A stretch of DNA of 64,000 bases. Origin: Actinostola sp. cb2023. Lineage: Eukaryota > Cnidaria > Anthozoa > Actiniaria > Actinostolidae. The notes below the pieces were generated by a model. That model was not told where the DNA came from, did not search any database, and saw only the letters and a list, made by a program, of their open reading frames with translations. A program made the translations under genes and the position numbers. Of the stretch, positions 44,701 to 56,500 are shown in pieces; position 1 is the first letter of the stretch, and every line of letters begins with the position of its first letter. The DNA lies in the NCBI GenBank assembly GCA_033675265.1, contig JAUJYZ010001545.1:393501-457500 (forward strand), in the 5' to 3' direction.

Positions 44701-47700
44701 GTTGTAGTTCTTCAACACATCTTTATTTGTTTTTCAGCAATTCCTGGATCTCTTTCTGTTGCGAACACTGGTTTGCTTGGCGTGGTGATTGGCAGGTTGT
44801 GTGATCGTCTTGGTACTCACAGAACATTGTTGATGGGTGGTTTGATATCTGCCACTGGACTCATAGCATCATCGTTTGCGCCAAATATTTCTGTGTTGAT
44901 AGCAACGTATGGCTTTCTGTTAGGCACTGGCAGTTGCTTGGTGTACGTCAGCACAATGGTTGCTATTCCACTGTATTTTCAGAAATACAAATTTGAAGCT
45001 ACGTCATTGGTGTCCATAGGACCTGGATCAGCATTGCTCTTCTTGAGTACTGTTGTTCAACACTTGAATAAAACTTTTGGCTGGAGGAAGTCCATGCTCT
45101 TCATGGCTGGTTTCTCGATCTTTCCTTGTCTTGTAGCGCGGTTAATGCGTTCAAAACCATTGACTACAGATAAGAATGATAAGAATGTAGATGTAGACGT
45201 CTCTGATCACGACGACGAGCCTACAACCAAGCAATCGTGTAGATTTGGTGATGTGGTGTACTGCTCTGCTCTCAAAATCAAAATCTTTTTATTGGTAACT
45301 ACGATGACCATGGTGGCGTCGTTGGGTCATTCGATGCCCTTTGTTCATTTGGTAAGTCATATAAGAACTGTTAGCTTTTCAATTGGTATTGACATGTATG
45401 TTTTTATATCGTTTTCTATAGTTTTTCTACAGAAATCATGTATGCAATTTCTTTTAGAGATATTAATTTGAGAAAAACATGCTTATTATATTGCATAGTT
45501 GCATGACGTCACTTGGTTTGCAAACACCTTTTCTTCATTGAGTTGAAAGATCGTCACGGTTTTAGAACCACAAGCGACAACAAATCGAGAATACCACAGG
45601 GAGACCAAATTTATTATCGCTCTGGCTCCACCACAGGAAGCCCAGCAAAGAAGACGCGCGCACAATATATTTTCGGAAAAAAGTAATTTTCATCTACAGA
45701 TTTGGTCTTCCTGTGGTATGGAAGCACAGGCATCCCAATCACTTACGAAATTATCACCTACAATCAAATTTTACCTTTAATTCTATTTTTGAAGGCCAAG
45801 TTCTCCGATGACATTGGAATATCGAGCGACCTCTCTTCGTGGCTATATTTCGTCATTGGACTGTGTTCAACGTTGTCTCGACTCAGCGTTAGCAAATTCG
45901 GCAAAGCAGGATTGTTGTCTCTTCCACATATCTTTCTACTGGGTTCCATCATTCTTGCCTTGGCCAATCTAATCTTACCCTCTGTCTCCGAGTACTATGC
46001 ACTTGTATTGTATTGTGTTGCTTATGGCTTTGGCGAGGGTCTCATATATACACCTGGTTTTAGTATGATAATGGATTGCCTACCTACTGGAAAGAGAGGT
46101 AGTGGATTTGGACTTTACCAGTTCTTTGTATCTATATCGTTTGTGGTCGGGCCGATTTTATCAGGTACAATATTAAAGCAGTCCTAGTAGTAGGGGGCAT
46201 GTAGTCCTAGTAAGGGCAGTCCTAGTAGTAGGAGGCATGTAGACGTCCTAGTGGTAGGGGGAAGTCCTAGTAGTAGGGGGCAGTGCTAGTAGTAGGGGGC
46301 AGTGCTAGTAGTAGGGGGCAGTGCTAGTAGTAGGGGCAGTGCTAGTAGTAGGGGGCATGTAGTCCTAGCTAGTAGTAGGGCAGTCCTAGTAGTAGGGGGC
46401 AGTCCTAGTAGCTAGTAGGGCAGTCCTAGTAGTAGGGGGCAGTCCTAGTAGTAGGGGGCAGTCCTAGTAGTAGGGGGGTCCTAGTAGTAGGGGATCAGTC
46501 CTAGTAGTAGGGGGCAGTGCTAGTAGTAGGGGGCAGTCCTAGTAGTAGGGGGCAGTGCTAGTAGTAGGGGGCAGTGCTAGTAGTAGGGGGCAGTCCTAGT
46601 AGTAGGGGGGCAGTCCTAGTAGTAGGGGGCAGTGCTAGTAGTAGGGGCAGTGCTAGTAGTAGGGGGCAGTCCTAGTAGTAGGGGGCAGTCCTAGTAGTAG
46701 GGGCAGTCCTAGTAGTAGGGGACAGTCCTAGTAGTAGGGGGCAGTGCTAGTAGTAGGGCAGCAGTCCTAGTAGTAGGGGGGCAGTCCTAGTAGTAGGGGG
46801 CAGTGCTAGTAGTAGGGCAGCAGTCCTAGTAGTAGGGGGGCAGTCCTAGTAGTAGGGGGGCAGTCCTAGTAGTAGGGGGCAGTGCTAGTAGTAGGGGGCA
46901 GTCCTAGTAGTAGGGGGCAGTCCTAGTAGTAGGGGCAGTCCTAGTAGTAGGGGGCAGTCCTAGTAGTAGGGGGCAGTCCTAGTAGTAGGGGACAGTGATA
47001 GTAGTAGGGGACAGTGATAGTAGTAGGGGACAGTGCTAGTAGTAGGGGGCAGTGCTAGTAGTAGGGGCAGTGCTAGTAGTAGGGGGCAGTGCTAGTAGTA
47101 GGGGGCAGTGCTAGTAGTAGGGGGTAGTCCTAGTAGTAGGGGGTAGTCCTAGTAGTAGGGGAGCAGTCCTAGTAGTAGGGGGCAGTCCTAGTAGTAGGGG
47201 GCAGTCCTAGTAGTAGGGGGCAGTGCTAGTAGTAGGGGGCAGTCCTAGTAGTAGGGGGCAGTCCTAGTAGTAGGGGGCAGTCCTAGTAGTAGGGGACAGT
47301 GCTAGTAGTAGGGGGCAGTGCTAGTAGTAGGGGGCAGTGCTAGTAGTAGGGGGCAGTCCTAGTAGTAGGGGGCAGTCCTAGTAGTAGTAGGGGGACAGTC
47401 CTAGTAGTAGGGGGCAGTCCTAGTAGTAGGGGGGCAGTCCTAGTAGTAGGGGGCAGTCCTAGTAGTAGGGGGCAGTCCTAGTAGTAGGGGGCAGTCCTAG
47501 TAGTAGGGGGCAGTCCTAGTAGTAGGGGGGCAGTCCTAGTAGTAGGGGGCAGTCCTAGTAGTAGGGGGCAGTCCTAGTAGTAGGGGGCAGTGCTAGTAGT
47601 AGGGGGCAGTGCTAGTAGTAGGGGGCAGTCCTAGTAGTAGGGGGCAGTCCTAGTAGTAGGGGGCAGTCCTAGTAGTAGGGGGCAGTCCTAGTAGTAGGGG

Positions 47701-49235
47701 GCAGTCCTAGTAGTAGGGGGCAGTGCTAGTAGTAGGGCAGCAGTCCTAGTAGTAGGGGGCAGTCCTAGTAGTAGGGGGGCAGTCCTAGTAGTAGTAGGGG
47801 GCAGTCCTAGTAGTAGGGGGCAGTCCTAGTAGTAGGGGGCAGTCCTAGTAGTAGGGGGCAGTCCTAGTAGTAGGGGGCAGTCCTAGTAGTAGGGGGCAGT
47901 CCTAGTAGTAGGGGGCAGTCCTAGTAGTAGGGGGCAGTCCTAGTAGTAGGGGGCAGTGCTAGTAGTAGGGGCAGTGCTAGTAGTAGGGGCAGTGCTAGTC
48001 CTAGTAGTAGGGGCAGTGCTAGTAGTAGGGGGCAGTCCTAGTAGTAGGGGGCAGTGCTAGTAGTAGGGGCAGTCCTAGTAGTAGGGGGGCAGTCCTAGTA
48101 GTAGGGGGCAGTCCTAGTAGTAGGGGGCAGTGCTAGTAGTAGGGGGCAGTCCTAGTAGTAGGGGGCAGTCCTAGTAGTAGGGGGCAGTCCTAGTAGTAGG
48201 GGGCAGTCCTAGTAGTAGGGCAGCAGTCCTAGTAGTAGGGGACAGTGCTAGTAGTAGGGGGCAGTGCTAGTAGTAGGGGGCAGTGCTAGTAGTAGGGGGC
48301 AGTGCTAGTAGTAGGGGGCAGTCCTAGTAGTAGGGGCAGCAGTCCTAGTAGTAGGGGGCAGTCCTAGTAGTAGGGGCAGTCCTAGTAGTAGGGGGCAGTG
48401 CTAGTAGTAGGGGGCAGTGCTAGTAGTAGGGGGGCAGTCCTAGTAGTAGGGGCAGTCCTAGTAGTAGGGACAGTCCTAGTAGTAGGGGGCAGTGCTAGTA
48501 GTAGGGGGCAGTCCTAGTAGTAGGGGGCAGTCCTAGTAGTAGGGGGCAGTCCTAGTAGTAGGGGGCAGTCCTAGTAGTAGGGGGCAGTCCTAGTAGTAGG
48601 GGGCAGTAGTCCTAGTAGTAGGGCAGCAGTCCTAGTAGTAGGGGGCAGTCCTAGTAGTAGGGGGCAGTCCTAGTAGTAGGGGGCAGTGCTAGTAGTAGGG
48701 GGCAGTGCTAGTAGTAGGGGGCAGTGCTAGTAGTAGGGGGCAGTCCTAGTAGTAGGGGGCAGTGCTAGTAGTAGGGGGCAGTCCTAGTAGTAGGGGGCAG
48801 TGCTAGTAGTAGGGGGCAGTCCTAGTAGTAGAGGGACAGTCCTAGTAGTAGGGGGTAGTCCTAGTAGTAGGGGGTTGTCCTAATAGTAGGGCAGTCCTAG
48901 TAGTAGGGGGAGGCATTGACAAGCCAAGCTAAAGTATGTGTGAATAATAATGTATCTTTTCAACAGGTTTCATGGCAGACGTGACTGGATCCTACAACTC
49001 TGCATTCTACGCTGCAGGTTCATTGGAAATCTTGGGCGGAAGTCTCTGTTTTCTCGCTCGTTTTATCTCCTCGCCTACCAAGGACACTATTGATATAGAA
49101 TTAGAAACTACAGAGCTAGTAATTATAGAGAAGGGAAACTGTTTTATAGCTCGTTTGATCTCCTCGCCTACCAAAGACACTATTGATATAGAAACTACAG
49201 AGCTAGTAATTATAGAGACAGAAACTGTTTTATAG
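38472..49235 (+). CDS. Monocarboxylate-transporter-like (SLC16/MFS) gene B, four exons, 494 aa
   Basis: Exons 38472-38703, 44738-45351, 45795-46164 and 48967-49235 have the same phases (1, 0, 1) as gene A and one open frame. The protein differs from A by four extra residues at the N-terminus (MSELSKDDR), five in the acidic central loop (KNDKNVDVDV) and a 31-residue longer tail. DGPWSW and the helix-5 signature are kept. The tail reads through unit 1 of the terminal array into unit 2 and again ends in ETVL. Intron 1 (6 kb) holds a Gypsy-like fragment, intron 3 a 2.7-kb minisatellite. It looks intact. Tandem, head-to-tail with gene A. Confidence 0.88.
38704..39528 (+). other. Intron 1B, proximal part
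   Basis: Aligns with intron 1A but has about 170 bp more near 38720-38900 and lacks the 367-bp palindrome. GGTATAAAAG near 38998 is shared with intron 1A (near 13050). The 101-aa frame at 39014-39319 shows no domain and is not kept in copy A. Confidence 0.5.
39529..39850. mobile_element. hAT-like MITE, copy B, with a nested 80-bp hairpin
   Basis: Same insertion as 14002 onward in gene A. A hairpin element (CTGCGAGCAGAGGTTTTTTT and its complement, about 39744-39823) is inserted in this copy only. Confidence 0.7.
40336..40826 (+). mobile_element. Probable solo LTR
   Basis: Starts TGTTACGCAAC, ends GTCTTACA, 491 bp, flanked by ATAT on both sides (40332-40335, 40827-40830). ATTATATAAGG near 40550 and AATAAACG near 40778 fit promoter and polyadenylation signals. 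It lies inside the env-like region of the Gypsy fragment in the opposite direction. Confidence 0.6.
40927..41683 (-). pseudogene. Env-like ORF of the Gypsy/errantivirus-like element, broken
   Basis: The 5' piece (41471-41683) begins with a hydrophobic, signal-peptide-like segment. A second piece (40927-41349) in another frame carries a basic cleavage-like site followed by a small, Ala/Val/Gly-containing segment and a helical, coiled-coil-like stretch, the general order of class-I-type envelope proteins. The frame is broken between the two pieces and again by the solo LTR. Similarity is by layout only; no close family match is claimed. Confidence 0.5.
41885..42307 (-). CDS. RING-like zinc-binding accessory ORF of the Gypsy-like element, 140 aa
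   Basis: A complete frame from ATG 42307. After a basic N-terminus, it has CVIC, 12 residues, CC-NTPI-H-ED-C, about 18 residues, then CPFC: eight ligands in the order C4-H-C3, as in RING-variant/PHD-type fingers. The C-terminal half is acidic and aromatic (DDLFYFEQLPPIDD, DDLFFFAELG) with two similar blocks. It lies between integrase and env-like regions on the same strand, so it is probably an accessory gene of the element. A ubiquitin-ligase role is an inference. Confidence 0.6.
   Translation of the reverse strand: MSHRRNHKRDQERQKAYTPKPSCVICSTFKQQKPRNTPCCNTPIHEDCLANSLYASYIRGQYKCPFCRRNINPYNVDEPFLPPADTEDEISYGFQDLTFIHNQRTWNVNDDLFYFEQLPPIDDGPISDNADDLFFFAELG
42345..42485 (-). repeat. Short tandem repeat, about 63 bp, 2-3 imperfect units
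   Basis: GGTTCGGACTGGA.CACCAATCGA recurs at about 42402 and 42452, with a weaker version at 42355. It lies just upstream of the RING-like ORF on the minus strand and may be its leader. Confidence 0.65.
42705..42928. mobile_element. PIF/Harbinger-like MITE, 224 bp, TAA target duplication
   Basis: Inverted ends GGGTGCGTTCGATTGACCTT and its complement, flanked by TAA (42702-42704, 42929-42931). Interior of GGAATATTCC-type words. A 3-bp TAA duplication is usual for Harbinger. Confidence 0.85.
42960..44670 (-). pseudogene. Gypsy pol: RNase H end and integrase, broken
   Basis: From the right, RNase H motifs (YSATEREALAVIAAIKKFQP, FTVYADHTALKWL) run from about 44660 to 44480, then FDFDIEHRSGTSNGNADALS at about 44400-44340. 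Integrase follows (43504-43974): CTDC of the zinc finger, VDCLGPF with the first Asp, LLSDRGANF with the second and GLVEKFN with the Glu. The C-terminal part (43073-43297) has YNIGDKVWVY and LRHLWHGPYRM; it shifts frame near 43085 and ends near 42960. It would insert element cDNA; this copy cannot. Confidence 0.83.
44738..45351 (+). CDS. Gene B exon 2
   Basis: Acceptor TTTTTCAG, donor GTAAGT; 614 bases. Very close to exon 2A, with a 5-residue longer acidic loop. Confidence 0.92.
45795..46164 (+). CDS. Gene B exon 3
   Basis: Acceptor CTATTTTTGAAG, begins AKFSDDIGIS, same length (370 bases) and phase as exon 3A. Confidence 0.88.
46175..48912 (+). repeat. G-rich 19-bp minisatellite filling intron 3 of gene B
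   Basis: The dominant unit is CAGTCCTAGTAGTAGGGGG (5 Gs), roughly 143 units, with CAGTGC units mixed in. In A the CAGTGC form with 6 Gs dominates. Starts about 10 bases after the donor, as in A. Confidence 0.97.
48967..49235 (+). CDS. Gene B exon 4 with duplicated tail
   Basis: Reads through unit 1 (49056-49148, 93 bp through 6 + 1 inserted bases) into unit 2 (49149-49234) and stops at TAG 49233-49235. The tail therefore contains SSPTKDTIDIE twice. Confidence 0.87.
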
Positions 49236-49754
49236 CTCGTTTGATCTCCTTGCCTACCAAGGACACTATTGATATAGAAACTACAGAGGTAGTAATTATA
49301 GAGAAAGAAACTGTTTTATAGCTCGTTTTGATCTCCTCGCCTACCAAGGACACTATTGATATATAGAAACTACAGAGCTAGTAATTATAGAGAAAGAAAC
49401 TGTTTTATAGCTCGTTTGATCTCCTTGCCTACCAAAGGACACTATTGATATAGAAACTACAGAGCTAGTAATTATAGAGAAAGAAACTGTTTTATAGCTC
49501 GTTTGATCTCCTCGCCTACCAAGGACACTATTGATATAGAAACTACAGAGCTAGTAATTATAGAGAAAGAAACTGTTTTATAGCTCGTTTGATCTCCTCG
49601 CCTACCAAGGACACTATTGATATAGAAACTTAAGAGCTAGTAATTATAGAGAAAGAAACTGTTTTATAGCTCGCTTTATCTCCTCGCCTACCAAGGACAC
49701 TATTGATATAGAAACTACAGAGCTAGTAATTATAGAGAAAGAAACTGTTTTACA
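49056..49754 (+). repeat. Terminal-exon tandem array of gene B, 8 units
   Basis: Units begin at about 49056, 49149, 49235, 49322, 49409, 49497, 49583 and 49669. The last differs at its end (TTTTACAG). Homologous to 31695-33706. Confidence 0.95.
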
Positions 49755-49814
49755 GATTGAAGTGTAATTTATGCAGTGGCGGATCTAGATGGGTGCCATA
49801 GAACCCTCCTTTCT

Positions 49815-50055
49815 GAGGTGCCAGTGACGTCACTGACTCAACCCAAACTCAGCTCCATACATTTCTTTGCATTTTGTGATCAAAATATCTGAAGTCAAAC
49901 AATCAATCCTAAGCACATATAAGGTAAGAAAACTCCTTCACACAAACGTTTAGCTTCATAGAAATAAAATAATTCAAGACATTAAACATGAAGAAATGTA
50001 TGGAGCGAAGTCGTGATGATTGTTTGGGTTGAGTCAGTGACGTCACTGGCACCTC
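49815..50055. mobile_element. MITE downstream of gene B
   Basis: Inverted ends GAGGTGCCAGTGACGTCACT and its complement. Gene A lacks it at the matching place (CTTTCTGAAGTC near 33762), so it is B-specific. Confidence 0.75.
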
Positions 50056-50241
50056 TAAAGATTCATAAAAATGTATTACTTCCCATTGGAATTTTTGAGA
50101 AAAAAATTAACCAGTGATTGTATGGGTCTTTGAGAATATTTCAGTGAAGTTTCAGCTAAATCAAACTTTGAACGATTTACGTACTAGTCCCCCTTTAAGT
50201 TATTATTGATCTATTTAATTCGACCTGTTTCTCTCTTTAAT

Positions 50242-50760
50242 TCAATCTCTCTTCCATGGCGCTACTACGTACACAAGTCAATTGACACAAGCAACACATC
50301 ACACTGAAATAGGTAACATGCATGCTCACCGAGAGTCCAGCGAGTGCTCTTCGGCGCAGGATCGGAAATCGCATCCGAGCCCACGCCGAGGAGCACCGCT
50401 GGACTCTCGAGTGATGAATAGGTAACTGACTGAAGAAAGGGAATAAAAATAGAAAGGATTCGAGGCATGATTGTTTACCATGATACTCTCCAGAGGATCG
50501 ATTCCCTACTTAGAGTTGAAAGGGGAGATATCGCTGTTCGCACGCTAGAAAGTTGTAACGGGAACCTAGGGTCTCTCTGGAGTCTCACTTCCATGCCCTT
50601 TTGCAGCTGGCAAATGGGGATTAAAATTTGAATCAACAAATGTCCTGCTTACGCGTCCCAGCCTTTCCTCTTCCCTTCCGTTCAGTACACAGTCCATGCA
50701 TCTACCGGAGCAGCGCCTACCAACGATGATAGAATCAAACATGCTTAACTACTTTTATTA
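50242..50760 (+). repeat. Segmental duplication, copy downstream of gene B
   Basis: Matches 37215-37757. It marks the right side of the second duplicated unit. Confidence 0.8.
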
Positions 50761-50765
50761 TTATT

Positions 50766-51213
50766 AGTCGGGCTTCCTGTGGAAGGAGCCCGACTCTAGA
50801 AATGCAGAGCGTTCTTCTTCGTCGACCCCAAAAAGCATATTGGGTTCTACAGCGCATGCACCTAGACATGAAGTCTGGCCAAGAAAGATTACAAAGCACA
50901 AACCAATCAGGGAAAGCACCGGAGGTCAAGGGGCCAAAATATAAGTCTTTTCTCGTCTAAATCTAAATTTAGATTGAAACAGGACGCTCTAGTAGCGTGA
51001 AGTCGGGCTATTAACGTTTTTACTGATATACTGTAAAGTTCGCAGTACTGAAATTGCAAGGAATGCATGTTCTATCGAGCTCGAGTCATGCAACGACGAG
51101 CAACCAAAAACTGTTTCAATCGCACTGAAAATCGCACTATAGGATATCTATATTTAGTTCAAATAGGTTACATTTCATTTAGAAGCCCGACTTCACGCTA
51201 GAAGAGCGTCTAG
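50766..51213 (-). mobile_element. MITE with AGTCGGGCTTC termini, copy 2 (inverted)
   Basis: The complement of 2474-2983 without its 60-bp block. It sits in an ATT microsatellite (TTATTATT on both sides). Confidence 0.8.
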
Positions 51214-53560
51214 TTATTATTATGATATGGCATTTTTAATCGAGGTGAGGTTCAGTTTTTGCAACAACAAAAATTCGTAATCGTTGGGGGGGGGGGGGGG
51301 GTTGTTTTTTTTTGGGGGGGGGGGGAAGGGGTGGGGAGATGAAGTCAAAGATGTTGCTTTCTACGAAATGACCGCACAAGCATTAGCCTGCCTTCAGGCT
51401 CTTATTTGTGTTTTTTTTAAACAAAACACAAATGAGAGCCTGAAGGCAGGCTACACAAGTATCACCACGGATCACCACGTTGAGTTTCATTGGATATAGT
51501 CTAGGATTGAATCACGATTCTCAAAGCGCAACGATATAAAGTTTTCTGATAGTATTAAACGCGGATGAAACTATTATCAAGAGAAAATAAGTTTATCAGT
51601 GAACTTTAGTTTTGCAAGAGTGACCCATCCTCGACGTTCGATTCGGGGTTCCTGTGGCGATTTCTCGCTACGCCTTGAAGGATCGAAGCTTTTTATATCA
51701 CCAAAAAAATTAAATGTTTAGTAGAGTTTAGAACATTTACATTTCATAATTTCTGAGTATTAGCATATTTTGAGCTTGAGGGAATAATTTTTGGGCTGTG
51801 CCTAAAAGTGGTTTTGAGAGCGACCGAATTGAAACTTTAGTTTACTCAGTAAATTTACACGGCTTCAGTCGGTGCCGGTCGAGTTGCACTACGAGTTTGT
51901 AGGTCGATGATCAATGTCAGACCCGTACAGCCATGACTCACACTGGTATTAGTAGATTTTGCCCATTTGCCATGAACATTAACATTTCATATCAATGCAT
52001 TTTTACCATTTACTATAAATGTATTAGCATATTTTGAGCTTCAAGCGAATAATTCTTGCATTAATTTACTTGCCGATAATTTTTCAGTTTCCCTCACTAC
52101 ACGCCCTGCAAATAGAACATACCAGTTTATAACCGGTTTACTCAGTAAATTTACTGCCGAACTTTAACCGATCTATTAACGAACAGTAGTTGGATCCGCC
52201 GTCGGGGAAGGGGGGAGGGGGTACTCCCCTATAATGTGCCGCGCGATAGGGTACATGGTTTTCGAGCTTCTCCCGTCTGGGATAGGGTATATATTTTGTC
52301 CCCATTTGCACTGGGATAGCGGGGTATGTTTTTTTACAGCGAAACAAGTATTTATCATGTCAAATTTTTGCATATTTTTTACGAACATTTGACAGATCTC
52401 AATGTTTATAAATGGGGTGTTACGAGAGAGCAGCAAAAAAAAAAATTCTTAGCATTTTCAAATTCCGGTCCGCTCACGAACTTTCAATTTTAGTCTGAGA
52501 TTTGAAAAGGCGTCCGTTTAGTCATTACGTGTTTAGCGGAGAGTTGACTTTACGAACATTTGAAGATCCTCTAGATCGAAAATTATAGGAAATTAGTATC
52601 GTAGCGGCAATTTGGAAAATGGAAAAATTATTAGACTGCCAAAATTGGAATTAAATTGCAGTCACGAATTCAATTATTTCAATTTTAGTCCTGTACTGTT
52701 AATTATATATTGCATTGATAGATTTTCTTACGAAAAGTCCATACGAAAACTATCCAAATTAATCTTTAATTTGGACAGTCTGAAAAATATGAAAATAATA
52801 CCATAGGGCTTGTATGGGATTATAGATAGATGATATAATTAGTAATGGTAATAGAACTGAGTGGAGTGTCCAATTTGGTCTGAAATCATACGAGTGATTA
52901 AAAATTTGTTAATCACGAGTATGATTTCAGACCAAAATTGCACTCCACTCAGTTCTATTACCAATTAATTATATTCATTTTGAAATCTTTTCAAATGTAC
53001 TCGTTATATTAGGTGGTAAGTTGCAATACTGATAAGAATAATTTTGATGCCTGAAATACAACTCTTTCATTCTAAATTACAAATTACTTTTTATGAAGAA
53101 TCGTTTGAATTTAATAAAATTAGAGTTTCTGTGCGAAAATTAAAAAAAAACAAAATTCCTGTGCAATTTTAATTAAAATGATCCAAAATAGTGCAATTAA
53201 TGATTTAATCGCACCATTTTTAGCCAATCAGATTGCAGGATTTACTAGTGATTTCAAAATGAATATGATTACTAATGAAATTGTTGAATTTGTTATTCTA
53301 TAGAGGGTAAAATATATAACACTTACTGTTATTGGTTTATCCGAAGAGTTGATTTAGCCAATCAAGACACTCGTTATTCATGATATGCAAGTAAACCAAT
53401 CAAATTGTCTGTACTATTGCCATATTTAATTTAACCAATAAACATGCTCGTATTATTTGCCGCTAGTATTTGAATATTCGACAAGACTCGCAAGAGCGCG
53501 GCAAAACCGATTGGTATTTGTCGACATTTTACAGGGTTTTTTGCCCTTGTTTTCTTCAGA
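51214..53560. other. Intergenic stretch before CENP-E
   Basis: Contains G-runs at 51283-51330, a hairpin at 51384-51453 (TAGCCTGCCTTCAGGCTC and its complement), a GGGGGTACTCCCCTATAA-type block near 52213, a foldback with arms of about 60 bp at 52838-52975 (GGTAATAGAACTGAGTGGAG), and an outer inverted pair around it (near 52975 and 53255). No gene recognised. Confidence 0.55.
53469..53514 (+). promoter_or_regulatory. Candidate cell-cycle promoter motifs of CENP-E
   Basis: TTTGAA (CHR-like) at 53469-53474, GCGGCAAA (complement of an E2F-type TTTGCCGC) at 53498-53505 and ATTGG (inverted CCAAT) at 53510-53514, all within 100 bases of the start codon. Motif matches only. Confidence 0.35.
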
Positions 53561-56500
53561 ATGGCTACAGATTCAATCGAAGTGGCCATTAGGGTTAGAC
53601 CGTTGATACGAAGGTAAGTTTTGTGTAATCAGATGTCAAGTAATCGTTCAAAAGACGAAGAAAACTTGGATGTCTTCGATCAAGTTGCTTGGCTCCGTCC
53701 AACTGAAATGTTGGAAGATTATCGAGAATTATACAAAATAAATTAATACATCCCAAAACTGTTTATTCTTTCCGCATAAAGCTTATAAAACGCTTTTATT
53801 GGGTTTCTGAGGCATACGTGTCATTTCCTATCTGAAGAGTGAAGAGATCGTACAGAGATCATGTTATTCATGTAAGTCTTACTATAATCGCAGTCCAACC
53901 GATCAATAATGTTATTTTTCCAGAGAAAAAGATGCTTCCCAGAAAAAGAATTGGCGAATCCACGAAAACAGTATTTGTCAAATGGTGAATGGAAAGCCTT
54001 TGCCGACATCCCACTACACTTTTGGTAGGATATTATTAAACTACAAGTACTAATGTAGAACTTTATGTATCGAAGTATTTCAAAGTATAAAATGCGCCAT
54101 GCAGTTGCTTAGCTTCACAACCCTGCCAGTTGGATGTCTGGCTTAGAGACAGTCCAATTAGATTGTTGTTTCTATTGCAGATCATGTATTTGATGAATTA
54201 GCAGTAACAAAAGATATTTATGAACGTTTTGCTCAGCCAAAGATTATGTCTGCTTTGCTGGGATTTAATGGTGGGTATATTTATCAAATAGAACAGCTTC
54301 AACCGTGCTCCATTCAGTAATAAAGCACACAGGAAGTGACGAGAGCACGAAAGAAGTGTAGGTACGGCTCATGGTTTCTCCCTACTTCTTGAGTGCTCTC
54401 GGCACTTCCTAAGTTATAATAATAATATTAAAGTGATTTAATAATAATAATAATAAGTGCTTTATTACTGAACGGAGCACGGTTGAAGCTGCTCTATTTA
54501 TAGAAACTATGGAGTTTTGATAAAAAAGAACAAGAATGGCAAGAAATTTGAGGATTCTGTTGTGTTTTTTAATTAAATTTTAGCAAGTGAAGTGCACACG
54601 CTACTGACACCAGTTACGCCATCGAGCGTGCACTGGGTTTGTTTTCTTCTGAAGTTTGGTCTTTTTCCTATACAAACCAAACAGCCGAAAAATAGCGTCA
54701 TCAAACTGTGCTGCGTTCTCTGATAAAGCACAGTTTACAGCTAATCAGAGTGCGTGGATTGACTTGACTATATAATAAATTCTACAAATGAAGGGGTTTG
54801 TCCAAGAATAGTGTAAGTATAGCTTGTGATCAAACTTCAAATTCTCCTTTGGAAAAGAAATTAGAATTTGACCAGAGATCATGTACATTGTTCTTGAACA
54901 GAACTCTTCACATATACTGTGCATTGTACAAGTTCTCAGTGGAATCTAATAACCATCATCTGTCCAGACAAACGTAGCCACTTGAAGGGCTCCGTGCAAG
55001 AACAACGTAAGTGGTCTCTGATTACAATCTAAATTCTCCTCGAGATTCTTTGAATTTCAAAGGAGAATTTGGGTTTTGATCACAAGTCACTTACTCCGTT
55101 CTTGCAGGGACCCCTTCACTTGTTCTGACTATAAACTTTGCAAATTTGTATGTGTCAGCTTCTACAAAAATGTCACCATTACATGCCTGCAATCTAACCC
55201 TGAGAACCCCACATAACATGGTGCTCAATTCTCTGGTATGTGCATGCATTTATGAACTCAAATGTACATGTAACTGCATGTGTTTTATATTTTTTGCCAG
55301 CAACCATATTTGCATATGGCCAGACATCATCAGGAAAAACCCACACGATGATGGGAGACAGACACAGTCCTGGCATCATCCCACATGTGATCAATGACAT
55401 ATTTGAGTATATGAATGAGGTACGTGTGTACATAGAGTATAGATCCATTTCCTTATGAGTGGGAAACCTAGTCGTAATGGAGTTATGGTCACAGTACGGA
55501 ATCTAGGACATCTGTTAAACCCAGTGCGTAAAACCATTGCTCAACCAATCAGAATGCTTGGATACGGCACCTACCGCATGGCATCGGCATTGCATGAACG
55601 TCAATGCACGTAGGGCACGAACCATACAGCAACTACATGTACTCATACGAAAACGACTCTGTACTTACTGCATTGTAGAGTAATTCCTGATACAATTTTT
55701 GTACATTGTACATGTAACCTAGAGAAGTTTGTTTTGTACAGGATTATACCAGAGAATATTTACTTGTTGTGACTTACATGGAGATTTATAATGAGGTCAG
55801 TATTTTAAAGTTCATACACACTACTCTTCAATGTACAGAACATGTATGATGAATCTTTAGAAATGTTTATTTAATGATTATTTTGCAGAATATCACAGAT
55901 TTGCTGAATCCCAGCAATAAAAATCTAAAAATCCACGAGAACTCTAAGGTACTTCATACATCAACATATTTTATAAATAAATACTACATGTTATGTATAA
56001 TAAATTATTATTTGGTTGTACAGTAGAATCCTGCTAACTCGAACTCCCAAGGCAAATGAAAAATGGTTCGAGTTAGCGGGGAGTTCGAGTTATAACCAAG
56101 TTCAAGTTAGCGGGATTTTACTGTACACGTACACTGTTTGTTTATTATTATTGTACGTACAAAAATGTACGTACCGTGACATGTGTGAATATCACAGTTC
56201 TCTGCAGCTGGTCTGTAACTTTGAACAGACAGACAATTCTTGCAGACCTTGACATACAGCTGTACATGTACAAGGCATGCTTCACCAGTATAGGGAGTTC
56301 GCAAAATAGAGGGTTTGCATGATCACGTATCGGCAGCCATGACAGGGGGCAGGATAAAGGAATACCTTTCCCTTAAGGAATTGAATTATTTCTCATGTAA
56401 AATGATTTTATTGTTCCTGCTCCCTGTCATGGCAGACGGCAAGTGATCATGCAAACCCTCTATTGCACTGGCCGGTGCCATCTGCTATTTAGAAGTTACC

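Noticed and set aside
45702..45794. Upstream extension of transporter exon 3 (also 27628-27720 in A)
   Set aside because: Exon 2 joins exactly to GCC AAG TTC at the AAG acceptor. The extension does not fit the family, and in A it crosses a transposon boundary.
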